Source of the DNA: Arbacia lixula
Taxonomy: Eukaryota; Echinodermata; Echinoidea; Arbacioida; Arbaciidae
DNA length: 64,000 bases
Direction of reading: 5' to 3'
Assembly (NCBI GenBank): GCA_963669155.1
Contig: OZ022588.1
Span: 17,915,285-17,979,284, forward strand
Positions within the stretch are counted from its first letter, which is position 1; every line of letters begins with the position of its first letter. Below the pieces are notes generated by a model that saw nothing but the letters and a program-made list of their open reading frames with translations, made no database searches and was not told where the DNA came from. Below are positions 24,401 through 33,640 of this stretch, piece after piece. A program made the position numbers and the translations under genes.

Positions 24401-25325
24401 TATCAAATTTGATTGAGAAACACTCCTAAAATAACCAATTAACAACAATAACAACCATCCTCCTTTGTACGGTGATTTGCCATTTGGTCCAATCACATTT
24501 GGTCCACTCACCATTTTGTCTACCATCACATGCTGATATGTATGGGTTAGGGTAGGTAGTCTGGATGAATTTACCGTCTGGCTTAGGGTTTATGGTTGAG
24601 GTTATGGTGTAGATTAGAGTTGTTGATAAGTTAACCCAGTATTTTAATCGAAAACAGTATTTTTAAGGGGTTCCTTGGAGACAAAATGGTGAGTGGACCA
24701 ACTGGGATTGGACCAAATGGCGATAAAACCTTTGTACACAGTATGTATTTTCAAAAATTCTAGCACATCTGTTAAACCACCAGAGGCAGAGAGAGTAGAA
24801 GACTATAATGATGATCATTATTAATGAGCTACACAGGAATAACCGACTCATTCAAGAGCATTCATTAATCATTTTTTGACATACGGCCTATCAGAAGTCG
24901 TTCATTTCAGAGGAGCCAACAGATGCAATCTCAGGCATGTCAGGGGATCCAACGGTCGGTAATTTAGGCCCCTAAAACCCAGGATTACCCAACGGTCTAC
25001 AACTACGGAGGCTGATACTATCACTGATAGTATATGCTGTGTCCGATAACATTTAAATTTCCTAACAATTAGTGAAGGTATTCAATCATAATACACACCC
25101 CTTGTCTGCTGTCTATAGTCAAAGCCACATAATTTATGATTTGGACGTAGTCCATAGTCCGTTACAGTCAATAGTATGTCATGTGTTATGACACTCTAAC
25201 CTAAGCTCTTCCGAACACGACTTCAGATGCAGATCGTACCATCAAAACATGCCCACACACAGTCATTCAAACGAATATTCTCACATAATTTGAATGTTTC
25301 CTACTTACTTCAATCGACTCCCCAT
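7298..25325 (-). CDS. DENND1: DENND1-type (connecdenn) Rab guanine exchange factor, 5' part of gene
   Basis: Three exons join in frame: 25325-25309 (phase 2), 8578-8514 (phase 1) and 7391-7298 (phase 2). They encode 58 complete residues starting MGSRLKTDPDHLYECFFEV. Human DENND1A starts MGSRIKQNPETTFEVYVEV, and both have the FP-D...FCFP block that opens the upstream DENN domain (here ELPRFCFPCDL, about residues 48-57). The family activates Rab35 on clathrin-coated vesicles and endosomes; that role is taken from the family. Every junction has a standard GT donor and AG acceptor. The rest of the gene must lie left of base 1, because no exon carrying the next conserved block (QVGQ-FTFVLTD-like) was found in 1-7297. 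Intron 1 is about 16.7 kb and full of repeats. Vertebrate paralogues A, B and C cannot be distinguished from this fragment. I am sure of the family. Confidence 0.9.
7480..7745. mobile_element. Foldback element family E, copy 1 (partial)
   Basis: CAGTCCCTTTTTCAGACCTA, CTTTGTCATCATTTGAGAG and ATTTTCATTTATTCTACGGG match copies at 13598 and 58352. The right terminal repeat is missing. It lies about 90 bp upstream of DENND1 exon 3 in transcript sense. Confidence 0.8.
8514..8578 (-). CDS. DENND1: DENND1 exon 2
   Basis: This 65-nt exon runs from acceptor ...CTCTCTTGCCAG to donor GTAAGTTGCC. It encodes TDPDHLYECFFEVAGPSDETP with one leading and one trailing base of split codons. It fits the first beta strand of the DENN module. 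A foldback element starts at 8643, only about 65 bp upstream of the acceptor in transcript sense. Confidence 0.9.
8643..9140. mobile_element. Compound foldback element family A, copy 2 (inverted)
   Basis: It opens AAGGTGAGTCTTCATTAGCC and ends GCTAATGAAGACACCCCTTT. The interior is the reverse complement of copy 1 (GTTTCGCACATACATGTACCAGCAGTGTGC). It stands 65 bp upstream of DENND1 exon 2 in transcript sense. Confidence 0.85.
9141..11818. other. DENND1 intron 1, part without clear features
   Basis: AT-rich. A possible worn foldback around 9378-9470 (AAAAAAATTGACATCC and its inverse AATTTCAGC...TTTTTTTTAAGAAG) is the only structure noted; the short open frames lack coding character. Confidence 0.5.
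11819..11968. mobile_element. Foldback element with CCCTGTTGCAT ends
   Basis: CCCTGTTGCATGAAATTTAC is mirrored by ATAAATGCAACAGGG. The internal CCATCAATGGCAACTATCAT links it to the elements at 3789 and 46425. Confidence 0.75.
12720..13025. mobile_element. Foldback element family D, copy 2
   Basis: Contains CTTCAAAAGGTGACTGTGAG, ATTTGTCCTCAAATGATCCA and its inverse GGATCATGTGAGGGCAAATA, making a clear stem. Confidence 0.7.
13598..13932. mobile_element. Foldback element family E, copy 2
   Basis: The left end GGTAGCCCGTCCCTTT is mirrored by AAAGGGACGGGCCATC at the right. The interior is shared with copies 1 and 3. About 335 bp. Confidence 0.85.
13975..14190. mobile_element. Foldback element family C, copy 2 (left half, decayed)
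   Basis: AATATTAGTGAAGGTTTGAC, AATCCGTCCAAGGATAAGAA and TTTCCCATATGTTGTGTACT match family C; the right half is not recognisable. Confidence 0.65.
14806..14905. repeat. Poly-C and CT microsatellite
   Basis: C-run, (CT)11, C16 and (CT)7 in series, immediately left of foldback element B copy 2. Confidence 0.93.
14914..15369. mobile_element. Foldback element family B, copy 2 (fullest copy)
   Basis: CCCCGTTCATATACC at the left and GTATATGAACAGGG at the right enclose 456 bp. The interior is CpG-bearing (GCTCAGCCATACGAGCGG, GCAAAATTGCCGCAAATGTT) and has sub-palindromes such as ACCGATGCACATCGGT. It sits within CT microsatellite DNA on both sides, as does copy 3. No transposase. Confidence 0.88.
15370..15510. 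repeat. (TC)n then (CCCT)n microsatellite
   Basis: About 40 TC units followed by ten CCCT units. The pyrimidine richness continues, more weakly, to 15710 with further C-runs at about 15557 and 15690. Confidence 0.95.
16853..16985. repeat. (GATA)n microsatellite
   Basis: About 30 imperfect TAGA units with occasional TGGA, TAAA and CAGA variants. Confidence 0.95.
17645..18025 (-). other. 126-codon open frame inside DENND1 intron 1, unrecognised
   Basis: The frame starts MTGKIIRRSSRVAGICDKCR and contains VTPVLTTLRSHCHQDIRILL and SVEGVFHKWRLVKEQRS. Composition looks protein-like, with a CxxC and mixed residues, but I see no domain. The ATG follows GTGAG (GGTGAGATG), so the start may be artificial. 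It could be part of a repeat or an old gene remnant. Confidence 0.2.
18342..18485. repeat. (ACT)n trinucleotide repeat
   Basis: About 30 ACT/CTA units with ACG and ATG interruptions. A serine-rich open frame on the minus strand is a by-product. Confidence 0.95.
18900..19345. mobile_element. Foldback element family C, copy 3
   Basis: GTGACGTCACGTGCGAGGTG on the left and GAGCACATCACATGTGATGT on the right form the inner stem; ATTTTCATCAAACCTTCAC marks the right arm. The left end is worn. Confidence 0.75.
19765..20243. mobile_element. Foldback element family C, copy 4
   Basis: It starts AAAGGGATAGTTCACCCTAA and ends TTTTATTGAAATCAACTTAC, with the AGTGAACGTTCATGAAAAT and TTTTTGTCAAACCTTCACT arms. 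About 480 bp, close to complete. Confidence 0.85.
21575..21692. repeat. Inverted repeat with GTCTGGTAACACAGACTA arms
   Basis: GTCTGGTAACACAGACTAC at about 21586 and TAGTCTGTGTTACCAGAC at about 21637 are exact inverses. The flanks TCGGTCAATAACTA and GTTGTTATCAGACTGA extend the stem imperfectly. Confidence 0.75.
22245..22470. repeat. Three tandem units of 74-79 bp
   Basis: TATAATGGTCAAAACGAT begins units near 22257, 22331 and 22410; each also contains GACATGAATCCC. Units differ by small indels. Confidence 0.88.
22625..22700. repeat. GGGGCTTCA...AGCCCC palindromic repeat
   Basis: GGGGCTTCAGGGGCACTGCCCCTGAACC and GGGGGCTTCACAGCCCCTAGACCC form adjacent short GC-rich hairpins in AT-rich surroundings. 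Confidence 0.6.
23708..24183. mobile_element. Foldback element with TTTCTGTAGAAAC motifs
   Basis: TTTCTACAGAAAAACTTT at the left is mirrored by TTTTTCTGTAGAAACACG at the right. The same CTGTAGAAA motif recurs at about 23772, 23882 and 24091. Internal stems include TAACCACC-TTCCAGA-GGTGGTTA. About 475 bp without coding capacity. Confidence 0.7.
24184..25308. other. DENND1 intron 1, proximal part
   Basis: CATTTGGTCC, ACCATTTTGTC and their inverses (GACAAAATGGTGAGTGGACC near 24680) pair across about 200 bp, suggesting another worn foldback at 24470-24730. No exon was seen. Confidence 0.4.
25309..25325 (-). CDS. DENND1: DENND1 exon 1, coding part
   Basis: ATG at 25325-25323 gives M-G-S-R-L plus AA of a split lysine codon. 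The donor reads GTAAGTAG, close to perfect. Only 17 coding bases are present, so the exon is recognisable only through its join to exon 2, where AA plus G restores the lysine that matches human MGSRIK. The 5' UTR continues to the right; an ETS-like ACTTCCGG lies near 25377. Confidence 0.85.
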
Positions 25326-26050
25326 TTTCTCCTCGATGACGATGTATAAACTACACAGACGCAAGCTGTTTTATACTTCCGGTAGTGTACATTTATATCA
25401 CAATATACCGATCCTGGGTAGACTTCCAAACCGTATACTGTAGCAGAGTGTGAGGTTGATTTTGTGTTGACAAAGTGCATACGATTTTACAATGCACGGA
25501 TGTGTCCAGGCGAAACGTGAAAGGGAACTCCTCTTACGATTTTTGATCGAGAAGAAGTAGTACGCCCCCTATTGGGGGAATACCCTATAACAAATAACAT
25601 GATGAATAAGTGGTCGAGTGGTCCACAGTATCACGGAGATATTTGGCTTTTATCGGTCTTACATATTATCGACAAAATGATATCACAATTGTAGATTAAC
25701 AGAAATACAGGCATACCTACGCATTACATATAGACAGTATTTAAGTATAACCAATTATTAAAACAATACACCATACATCAATCATTACTCAAACCGTAAT
25801 CGTTGTACTATTAGCTACGTGTCAATTTTTGAATAACGTTACCAATTTGTTAACAAATTATTACAACTAAATCATACAAGCCTGACAAATTGAACGATAA
25901 GTAAATTGTAATAAGTTGTAATAAATTGTAATAAGTTTCTTGTTAGCCCTAAGGAAAGGATGATAATAACTCAATTAATTTGTTTATAACTAGTAGGAAG
26001 AGAGCGATAATTGCACTCCCGTTTCAAATATTATGAACCATGTAATTGTA

Positions 26051-26225
26051 CACGCTTAAAAATCAAATGTTGAATCGAGCGTTTTCAAACGTGCTGAAAA
26101 AGGAAAACGCTAATGTAGCACTTATAATGCTAAAGAAATGGCTGGGATATGTCACGCACGGTGAATGCGTTGATTTCACACTTTCATAAGTTTGCTGGAT
26201 TAGGCAATTTAAAAGTGCTGGGTCA
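26051..26225. mobile_element. Foldback element family H (ACACGCTTAAAAAT), copy 1
   Basis: ACACGCTTAAAAATCAAATG with TTGAATCGAGCGTTTTCAAA resembles, inverted, the end of the element at 31070-31340. The right end, near GTGCTGGGTCACACGAAT, is uncertain. It abuts the promoter-like segment at 26239. Confidence 0.5.
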
Positions 26226-26238
26226 CACGAATAAACTG

Positions 26239-26264
26239 ATTGGTCCACGTTACATGTGACGTCA
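26239..26264 (+). promoter_or_regulatory. CCAAT box and CRE, promoter-like
   Basis: ATTGG (inverted CCAAT) at 26239-26243 and a perfect TGACGTCA at 26257-26264 lie about 95 bp upstream of a strong splice donor at 26359. Together they suggest the promoter and first exon of a plus-strand transcript, head to head with DENND1, whose exon 1 is 0.9 kb to the left. Confidence 0.45.
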
Positions 26265-26328
26265 TGGCCTAAGCGTCATCAAAAAGCGTCCCTTGCTGCG
26301 ATCCACGGCAAAATTTCAAGCGAAGCTG

Positions 26329-26358
26329 ATGTCATCCTGCTTAATCTTCGGGAATCTG
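26329..26358 (+). other. Possible first exon of a plus-strand gene
   Basis: ATG at 26329 would give MSSCLIFGNL before donor GTAAGTGATA at 26359 (phase 0). The terminal-type exon at 28736 also starts in phase 0, so the two could be joined, but no intermediate exon or transcript supports this. The segment could equally be 5' UTR. Confidence 0.25.
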
Positions 26359-27751
26359 GTAAGTGATACTCCAATCTTTAGAAATCTACACCACTGAGAG
26401 TTAAAGGTATCATTGATTTTAAATTTGGTAATATATTTAGGTTATAGAAGTCTCAAACTAGTGTTTTGTGGGTGTCTTAACATTTATCTTGAAACCACTC
26501 TGCGGAACTTGTGCACAGTTTGCTTGCATTACTACATGTACGTACATGTATCGTGCTCATATTCATATCTAAATTAGATTTGGTGTAACAAATTTTCAAA
26601 GTGAAACCTTGCACTTAATAGTTCAGATACTTGTGCCTGCAGATCAGTCTCCCAACCCATTTCTTCTTTATTTTTAAGGGTAAACTATCACTATTTTATA
26701 AATCCTCTGTCAATTTATGTAACATCAACTATGTAAAATGCAAATCGTGCCAAAGTTGGAAGGTCTAAGTTAATCTCTGTCTAACCCGGGGTCTAACTTA
26801 ACAACACATCGGCTCAGGCAATTCACACGCGCGGGTTCCTGTCCCGGTTCCTGTTAACCGGTACGGCCAGTCGTGCAGCTTTCAGATGCATTTTGTGTGC
26901 TACTGCTAAATGCTAGGTTATCTGAAAAAGAAAATAACATTTCTTTTTTACCAATTAGATCTATTTATAGGCCTACCGTTTTACATTGTTTTAGGCAAGC
27001 GCACCAATACCAACACTAAACAGTAAAAGTAATGTTTTGATCAAAATCAACTAGGCCTAGGCCTACCACAACTAGTACCAGAATGGTTTTCCAGCACAGC
27101 AGGAAACATGTTAAATGAGTAGACCTAATACTTAGATCTCTAAATAAGATATTGATTTTTTTTAATTTTGAAAATCTGCCACATAGTATTGATACTTCTC
27201 TTTACACTTCTCTTTAGAAACGTGGAATCTGGAAGGGATTACAATTTTGAAATTTGAAATTAATTTGCCAACCAAATCAATGAGAGTTTTCACATGTAGA
27301 TCTATAGATCTACGCATTGAAATAAAAAAAGAAAAGAAAAAAAAGCATGTGTGAATGGAGTGAACAAAGTGCATTTCAGTGCTCACAAACACTCATATGT
27401 GTCATTCACTATAATGAAAAGTACAATGCGATTAGATTCAGAATTTGATTAAAATATCAATGGAACCAGGATTGTATACACTGCAAATTTAAATGGAACT
27501 TGGGTAAATGATGACATTGAGATGTACTGTAGATGTTTTTAGGTTTGTCAAACAATCCATTATCATGGTAATCACAGTATTACTTAAGTCTTGTGAAGTG
27601 ATCTTCCATAATATTTAATGAAAACAATTTCAAATCTGGTACTTTGTCATGGTGATAGTTATCCAAGACATTCTTTGTGTTAACCAGACAAAGGATTTCC
27701 ATAGTACTTGTGGAGTGAACCACTTCCAAAATGTTGAAACAGCATTGGATT

Positions 27752-28609
27752 GTGCTCCTTAATTTGAGAATGGGTGATTACTACGTACGATCCTGGTGTC
27801 TCTTTTCAGGAGATGGGTGGTTGAATGTAGATTCATTTATTCTTTGATTTCCATTTTCCATCTTTAACATCTGATTTGCTAACATTCCTCATATATCTCA
27901 TGAGATTTTCTTTTCCTATTCACAATCCTGGTGCTCCTTAACTTGAGAATGGGTGGTTACTATGTTCGATCCTGGTGTCTCTTTTCAGGAGATGGGTGGT
28001 TGAATGTAGATTCATTTATTCTTTGATTTCCATTTTCCATCTTAAACATCTGATTTGCTAACATTCCTCATATATCTCACCAGATTTTCTTTTCCTATTC
28101 ACAATCCTGGTGCTCCTTAACTTGAGAATGGGTGATTACTACGTACGATCCTGGTGTCTCTTTTCAGGAGATGGGTGGTTGAATGTAGATTCATTTATTC
28201 TTTGATTTCCATTTTCCATCTTTAACATCTGATTTGCTAACATTCCTCATATATCTCATGAGATTTTCTTTTCCTATTCACAATCCTGGTGCTCCTTAAC
28301 TTGAGAATGGGTGATTACTATGTACGATCCTGGTGTCTCTTTTCAGGAGATGGGTGGTTGAAGGTAGATTCATTTATTCTTTGATTTCCATTTTCCATCT
28401 TTAACATCTGATTTTCTTATATTCTTCATATATCTCATGAGATTTTCTTTTCCTATTCACAATCCTGGTGCTCCTTAACTTGAGAATGGGTGGCTACTAT
28501 GTACGATCCTGGTGTCTCTTTTTCAGGAGATGGGTGGTTGAATGTAGATGCATTTATTCTTTGATTTCCATGTTCCATCATTAACATCTGATTTGCTAAT
28601 ATTCTTCAT
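27752..28609. repeat. 179-bp tandem repeat, 4.8 copies
   Basis: Units start at 27752, 27931, 28110, 28289 and 28468, exactly 179 bp apart, and differ at few positions. Each contains GTCTCTTTTCAGGAGATGGG, which looks like a 3' splice site, and TATCTCATGAGATTTTC. The array ends in a poly-G run. Confidence 0.97.
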
Positions 28610-28610
28610 C

Positions 28611-28645
28611 GGGGGGGGGGGGGGGGGGGGGGGGAGGGGGGGGGA
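28611..28645. repeat. Poly-G tract
   Basis: About 35 bases that are almost all G (one A), directly after the 179-bp array. It could form quadruplex DNA. Confidence 0.95.
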
Positions 28646-28735
28646 AATTTCATGAAATTTCATAATAGCCCCGGCCAGGGTAAATTTGTTGAACCTGCCA
28701 ATACCAACACACTGCCATTCTTCATTCTCTTTCAG

Positions 28736-29076
28736 CCTGGTACCAGCATCGAATCCTTCACCAGAGAGCAGCGCAAGGAAGGAAACCTCAAGAGACGCCA
28801 GCCGTACCTGCTTGGAATAGGGAGTTGTCGTCTTCCAACCCAGTTCTTTGTCATCATTGATGAGCGGGCAACCCTTGCGGAGGAGATGTTTCATCAGCTG
28901 TGGATGTCATGTTCAAGTTACACTTTGAATTCAACATCCACTATGCCACAGAACTGAAGGCATTCTATGCCTTTCTGGAGCATTATGTGTATGAAGTTGG
29001 TCTGCTGAAGGATGTCATCCCAGCTTGTGCATCTGAGCTGATGTCTAGCATCATGGCCATTAGCAGCAACAAGTAA
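28736..29076 (+). pseudogene. Terminal-type exon of an uncharacterised protein family, frame broken
   Basis: After acceptor TTCATTCTCTTTCAG a frame reads PGTSIESFTREQRKEGNLKR and RQPYLLGIGSCRLPTQFFVIIDE. The coding signal then moves to another frame, SSAVDVMFKLHFEFNIHYAT ... FYAFLEHYVYEVG ... ending SSNK and TAA (29074-29076). The switch lies near 28871 and looks like loss of one base. The RQP-LL-IG...FF-I-D...A-D--FK-HF---I-Y layout recurs in many animal hypothetical proteins that I cannot name. Either this copy is a pseudogene, or the shift is a sequencing error. The downstream AATAAA at 30869 could end its transcript. Confidence 0.5.
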
Positions 29077-30076
29077 TATCCTTGATCTGCATTGGTGTGA
29101 TGTGGAGAATCTTTGGCATGGAACTATTAGTACCCTAATGTAGATTATAGTTCTATCAGAATGTTCCATATTTTCATCACTCAGTGTTACAGGGTGTAGT
29201 TGTAGTGTGTCCCAGAAAAGCAAAATCGGGTTTCAAAGAATTTTTTTTACCAGTTCAAAATAGATCATTTACTTGATGATTTATACATGTTTGAAAAACT
29301 CTGACCTTTCACTTTAATTTAATCCTTATCTCACTATTCAAATTTTCTTCATAGTTGAAATAGAAAAATAGAAGGTGAGTAAGCCAAAATTCCATTGGTT
29401 CAAAGAAATCTCAAATTTGATTAAACTTTTAGGATACAAAACAATCGTAGGCCCTATTGAAGGAGAAGAAACAGATCTCATTAGAACTCCGACTTTTTTT
29501 ATTTAACATGACACCTCATATGTACTAAATTATCAAAATATGACTGAAAGCAAATAAAAATAAAAGGTACTTGATTCATCCAAAATTAATTTCTTGATTT
29601 CAGCATCGTGTGACTTATGTATCCCTGGTCACACAAAATGTTTAAAGGCCTGAGCAAATTTACTCAAACAGTATGGAGTCTTTGCATTGTACTTTGTCAT
29701 AAAATCTGCAAAGAAAATCCATGGAATAGCTTAGATATAAGAGTGGATTTTAGCTTTTTTTTTTATAGAAATGCCATCAATTTTTATATGTATGTTTGTA
29801 CATGTATTTCATTATGCAAGCATCAGCCATGCTACATAATATATTAGCCATTCCGTGTAAGTGTTGCGGGAGTCACGTCTGAAAAATATCAATATCAAAA
29901 TTACATTCCTAAAAGACGACTTTAAACTGGACCATCAACTTAATGGCAAGAAAAAATAACCCTGTTTTTTCCACAGGCATTCTTCAATCGATTATTTGAA
30001 GTATCATGGTAAAGAAAAATGCATGAATACTTTTGTGACTTGTTTCTTGTCTTCTGTGTGCTGAAAAAATAGATAA

Positions 30077-30290
30077 TACTGTAAAAGTGGTATATTTCGC
30101 GGTGTGGAAATTTTCGCGCATTTCGCTCGGCGCACCGCATGCGCGAGATTAAAAACATGCGAATATTTATGATGTTGCTATGCGGGAGTTCTTGCCTTCG
30201 TGCGTCCGCAAAATTAAAAAAACATAGGAATGCACTTAACTCTGCCGAGCGCGAAAAATTAATCGTGCGAAAATATTCACTTTTACAGTA
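30077..30290. mobile_element. MITE family F, copy 3
   Basis: Terminal inverted repeats TACTGTAAAAGTG and CACTTTTACAGTA enclose 214 bp containing TTTCGC and GCGAAA palindromes. Related copies are at 2496 and 3271. Confidence 0.85.
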
Positions 30291-30904
30291 GGTTGACATG
30301 CATCAATTTATTATTGATAATTTTCCATGCATAAGGTTTGAGGTGGTTTTTGTTAGCTTATATGGCTCATATTGACCTGATAAACTTATGCCGTGGTGAC
30401 CAAACTTGGTAGACAGATGTTGCATACTATAACCTGAAGGTCACCACAAGGTCAAAGGTCATGGGAAGGAATCAGCAAATTTTTGAGCCAATTGTTCTTA
30501 GCAATTTTCTGTGTACGCGAAATTAGGTTTTTCTTCATGTGTATGTGTGTACATGTGCACGTTTTTTTTCTTTGTTTACCCCTTTATTCATTTAAAGGAG
30601 ATCTTTAAAGGAAATAAAGGAAAATAACAAAAAAGAAAAGAACATTTATTTTGAATTTTGCATTGAATATTAAAATGGTTGGACATAGGGGGAGCTTTAT
30701 GTTTGTGTTTGTTAATATATTATTTGTTTAGTGATTTCATATTTGTTCCATGCTAGTCTTGTAAATAATTCAACACTGTGTTACATGTGTGAAAAGAAAC
30801 GAACATTTGTATTTGGATTGAAATTTAGCATTTATTTTATGTAATGATTTATTTTGAATGAAATCTCTAATAAAATATTTTGAAAAACAAACAAGTGGCG
30901 TTAC

Positions 30905-31040
30905 TTTTTCGAATAGTGTGAGTGTGTTTGTGCGTGGGTGTGGGTGTGTGCGGGCGTGTGTTTGGGTGTAGGCACTGGGTGGGTGTGGGTGTGTGTCGTG
31001 TGTGCGTGTATGTGAATGTACATTGTGGGTGTATGTGCGT
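30905..31040. repeat. GT-rich microsatellite
   Basis: Imperfect (GT)n with GGGTGTG blocks. Confidence 0.9.
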
Positions 31041-31069
31041 GGCTATATAGGAGCAGCTAGGCCCAAAAT

Positions 31070-31340
31070 TCAGCACCTTTTACAGCATTTTCAAAAGGGT
31101 GTAATTTCAACATTTTTAATACGCTAAAACAGCATTCAACACGCTAATTAACCCCGTTCCGTGTACGCGGAAAAAAGCTACAATCCAGCGTTTTTTCCAG
31201 CACTTTAAACGTGCTGTATTCTTAGCACTTTCAAAAAGGGTAAACCAGCATTTAAAACGCTGTCACTCCTCGCCCCTATTCAATGTGGTGAATTCAGCAA
31301 GTAAAAGGGTGAATTCAACATTTCATTTTTAAGCGTGTAG
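31070..31340. mobile_element. Foldback element family H, copy 2
   Basis: Repeated CAGCA-TTTTAAACGCT-type units with AATTCAGCA at the left and GAATTCAACATTTCATTTTT then AAGCGTGTA at the right. Confidence 0.6.
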
Positions 31341-31742
31341 TTTTTCAATTGTCTGCCACAAATCTGTCAAATACAAATAAAAGGAAATAATCAAAAGAGG
31401 AGGGTTGATGAACAGGTTTATTTGATATGTATTCGACATCATTTTATTTGCAAGATAAATGTAGCCTACCACGTTGTTCACAAACCTATGAGCTTAAACC
31501 GTGAATCTGGATTTAAAAAAAAATACATGACGCAAACACAAGAAACAATACACCTTTTAAATTAAGTTTACAGACATCATCATAGAAATTGATCTAACAC
31601 GAAGCTGTTCCCTATGACTCGATGACATAATTCTTTCATTCATATCTATTTTCGTATGGCGGGTCAAATATTCAAAAGCCGCTTGCTTTTTTGGATCCCA
31701 CCAAAAAAGGTTTCTATGAATAAAAATTAATTGTGTTAGTCA

Positions 31743-31884
31743 TCTTTTTTTTTTTTGGTACGTTTATTGTACCTACCCTTATATTGTTGTTCTTTTTCTC
31801 TTTTTTTTTTCTTTTATCTTTATCTTTTTTTTTCTTTCTTTTTCACTTTTTTTTTTTTTTTTTTTTTTTTGGGGGGGGGGGGGG
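31743..31884. repeat. T-rich tract ending in poly-G
   Basis: Interrupted T-runs end in about 20 Ts followed by 14 Gs. Confidence 0.93.
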
Positions 31885-33505
31885 TAATTCAATCTTGAAT
31901 CATGAAATTGCTCAAAATGGAGGGCATTATCAATACGTATACTGCTACCTATCCCAAAAGTATTAAAGAACTTCAGGACTTTCCTGAAATGTTCTGATCC
32001 GAATTGCTTTTGTGAATAGACCTATGTATTTATGATAATAACAGGGAAAGCGGCAGCTGTTATGGTGGGTTATCTTTATGGGCAGGTATTATAAGAACTG
32101 TTCTGCATTGATTCAAGTTAAGTGTTCTATATTATAAAAGTAATATTGTACATGAAGACAGTTGAGTTGTGGCTGTGGGTTGTTAAGTATTTTGTTGCCT
32201 GTTACCTTTTAAAATAGTGTACATACATTTTCCTAAATGTATTTTTTCAATGATATCTAGCTAGACCTATGGCGAGTGGTGATCTTATGGCATTTATTTT
32301 TTTTGTTTTAAAACTGTAGCGTAGTAGAAGTACATGTACAAACTACAATTTTAAACTACCGAACAGGATTTACGTCTAGTAAAAAATAAACAAAAACAAT
32401 CACAAGTATAGTTGACCGATAGAGGAGGTTGTTATTTCTGCCACCGTCTTATCCTCCTTCTCAGGACTTAGTCAAACCTTTAGTCTTTATATTGGTCTGT
32501 CGCCCGTGTAGGAATAGTTGGCAATGATTCTTGATTCGTTTTGATTGACTGATTTTGATTTGCACTGAAGACACCGTCCACTTCGTCGGGTACTGCCCAG
32601 TGCTAGCGGTACAGAGGCATGCAACGCTTGAAAAACATACTGTCAGGCGGTTCCGCTGCCTTTGATTGAGCTACGCCCCTCGAGTTCTGCTTCGCAGTAC
32701 TCTTCCTACTAAGGGTTCCTTCCAGCAGTGGAGAAAGACAACTTACTAATTGTTATACTGAATTTTATCCATAAAATCCACCACCATAGATCAGTTTCAC
32801 TTCATTTGGAAAAAGAAAGCTCGGCCACCGGCCGACGTGGGATCACTCTGTTAAAAGTAATAACTTTTCTATTTGACGTACACTTACGCCAGGAGCGTGG
32901 ATCTCGGATATCAGCGGAGGGAGGAAGAAAGTGAAGAAAATTAATGGTTGGTTGATTGATTCACTTGATTGATTGATCGATAATATACATTTTTTTAAAA
33001 ATAAATATATATATATACATCTTCATTAATATTTAAGATTTATTGTGTTTGCGCAAAAAAAAAGTGGATAATACTCGATCCTGTGATGATGATTTTGTTG
33101 CAAAAATGCTTGATTCGATAAATTATCTTCGATTCTTTAAATTGAGATGAACTCGAATAAAAAAAAAGTGAAACAAATTCCGCAGTCAAAGCAAATCATT
33201 ATTTTGGAGAGCAAGTGAAACGATACCATCTGAATGCGAACATATTTCAGATTCAATTCTTTTTTCAAAAAGAATGAAACATATGAAAACGAACTGAACA
33301 TGTGATGGGAGGGGGATGGGGGGGGAGAATTATCATGATATTCTGTGTTTGTTACTTGGAGAACAAGTAGCCCTTCACCCCTGTTTACATCCTCCTCCAA
33401 AGAAAGCAGTGACAAAAATTGTTCCTAAAAGTTTGTTCAGTCTGTCTGTGATGTGAATCTAGGCTTCAATGTGATGCGGAACAACGCAGAGGGCAGCACA
33501 CTTGT
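31885..33505. other. Upstream region of AK8, no gene seen
   Basis: Mixed AT-rich sequence. A somewhat GC-richer block at 32570-32720 (GCCCAGTGCTAGCGG, CTACGCCCCTCGAG) has no convincing frame. AK8 transcription probably starts within about 150 bp of its ATG, near the X-box. Confidence 0.4.
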
Positions 33506-33518
33506 ATTGCTTGGCAAC
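33506..33518 (+). promoter_or_regulatory. X-box (RFX binding site) upstream of AK8
   Basis: The 13 bases ATTGCTTGGCAAC fit the ciliary X-box consensus RYYNYY-N(1-3)-RRNRAC at every position. The site ends 38 bp before the AK8 start codon. RFX factors switch on motile-cilia genes in animals, and AK8 is such a gene, so position and context agree. Binding itself is inferred. Confidence 0.7.
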
Positions 33519-33556
33519 GGAATCGGTCGAAAATCCTCTGCAACTGTCCTAGCAAA

Positions 33557-33640
33557 ATGGATCAAACTAAAAAGCCTCTTAGAATTCCACCCCAGTTTGG
33601 CACATATGCTGAACGACATGGTATATTCGAGCTTTATAAG
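33557..33640 (+). CDS. AK8: AK8 exon 1 (coding)
   Basis: Encodes residues 1-28, from the initiator Met to GIFELYK, and ends in phase 0 at donor GTAAGAAA. It aligns with the human N terminus MD...RIPP...HIFELMQ without a gap. Confidence 0.93.

Noticed and set aside
27960-28330. tRNA-like GTTCGATCC and GTACGATCC words
   Set aside because: They are parts of the 179-bp tandem repeat; no A box or cloverleaf can be drawn.
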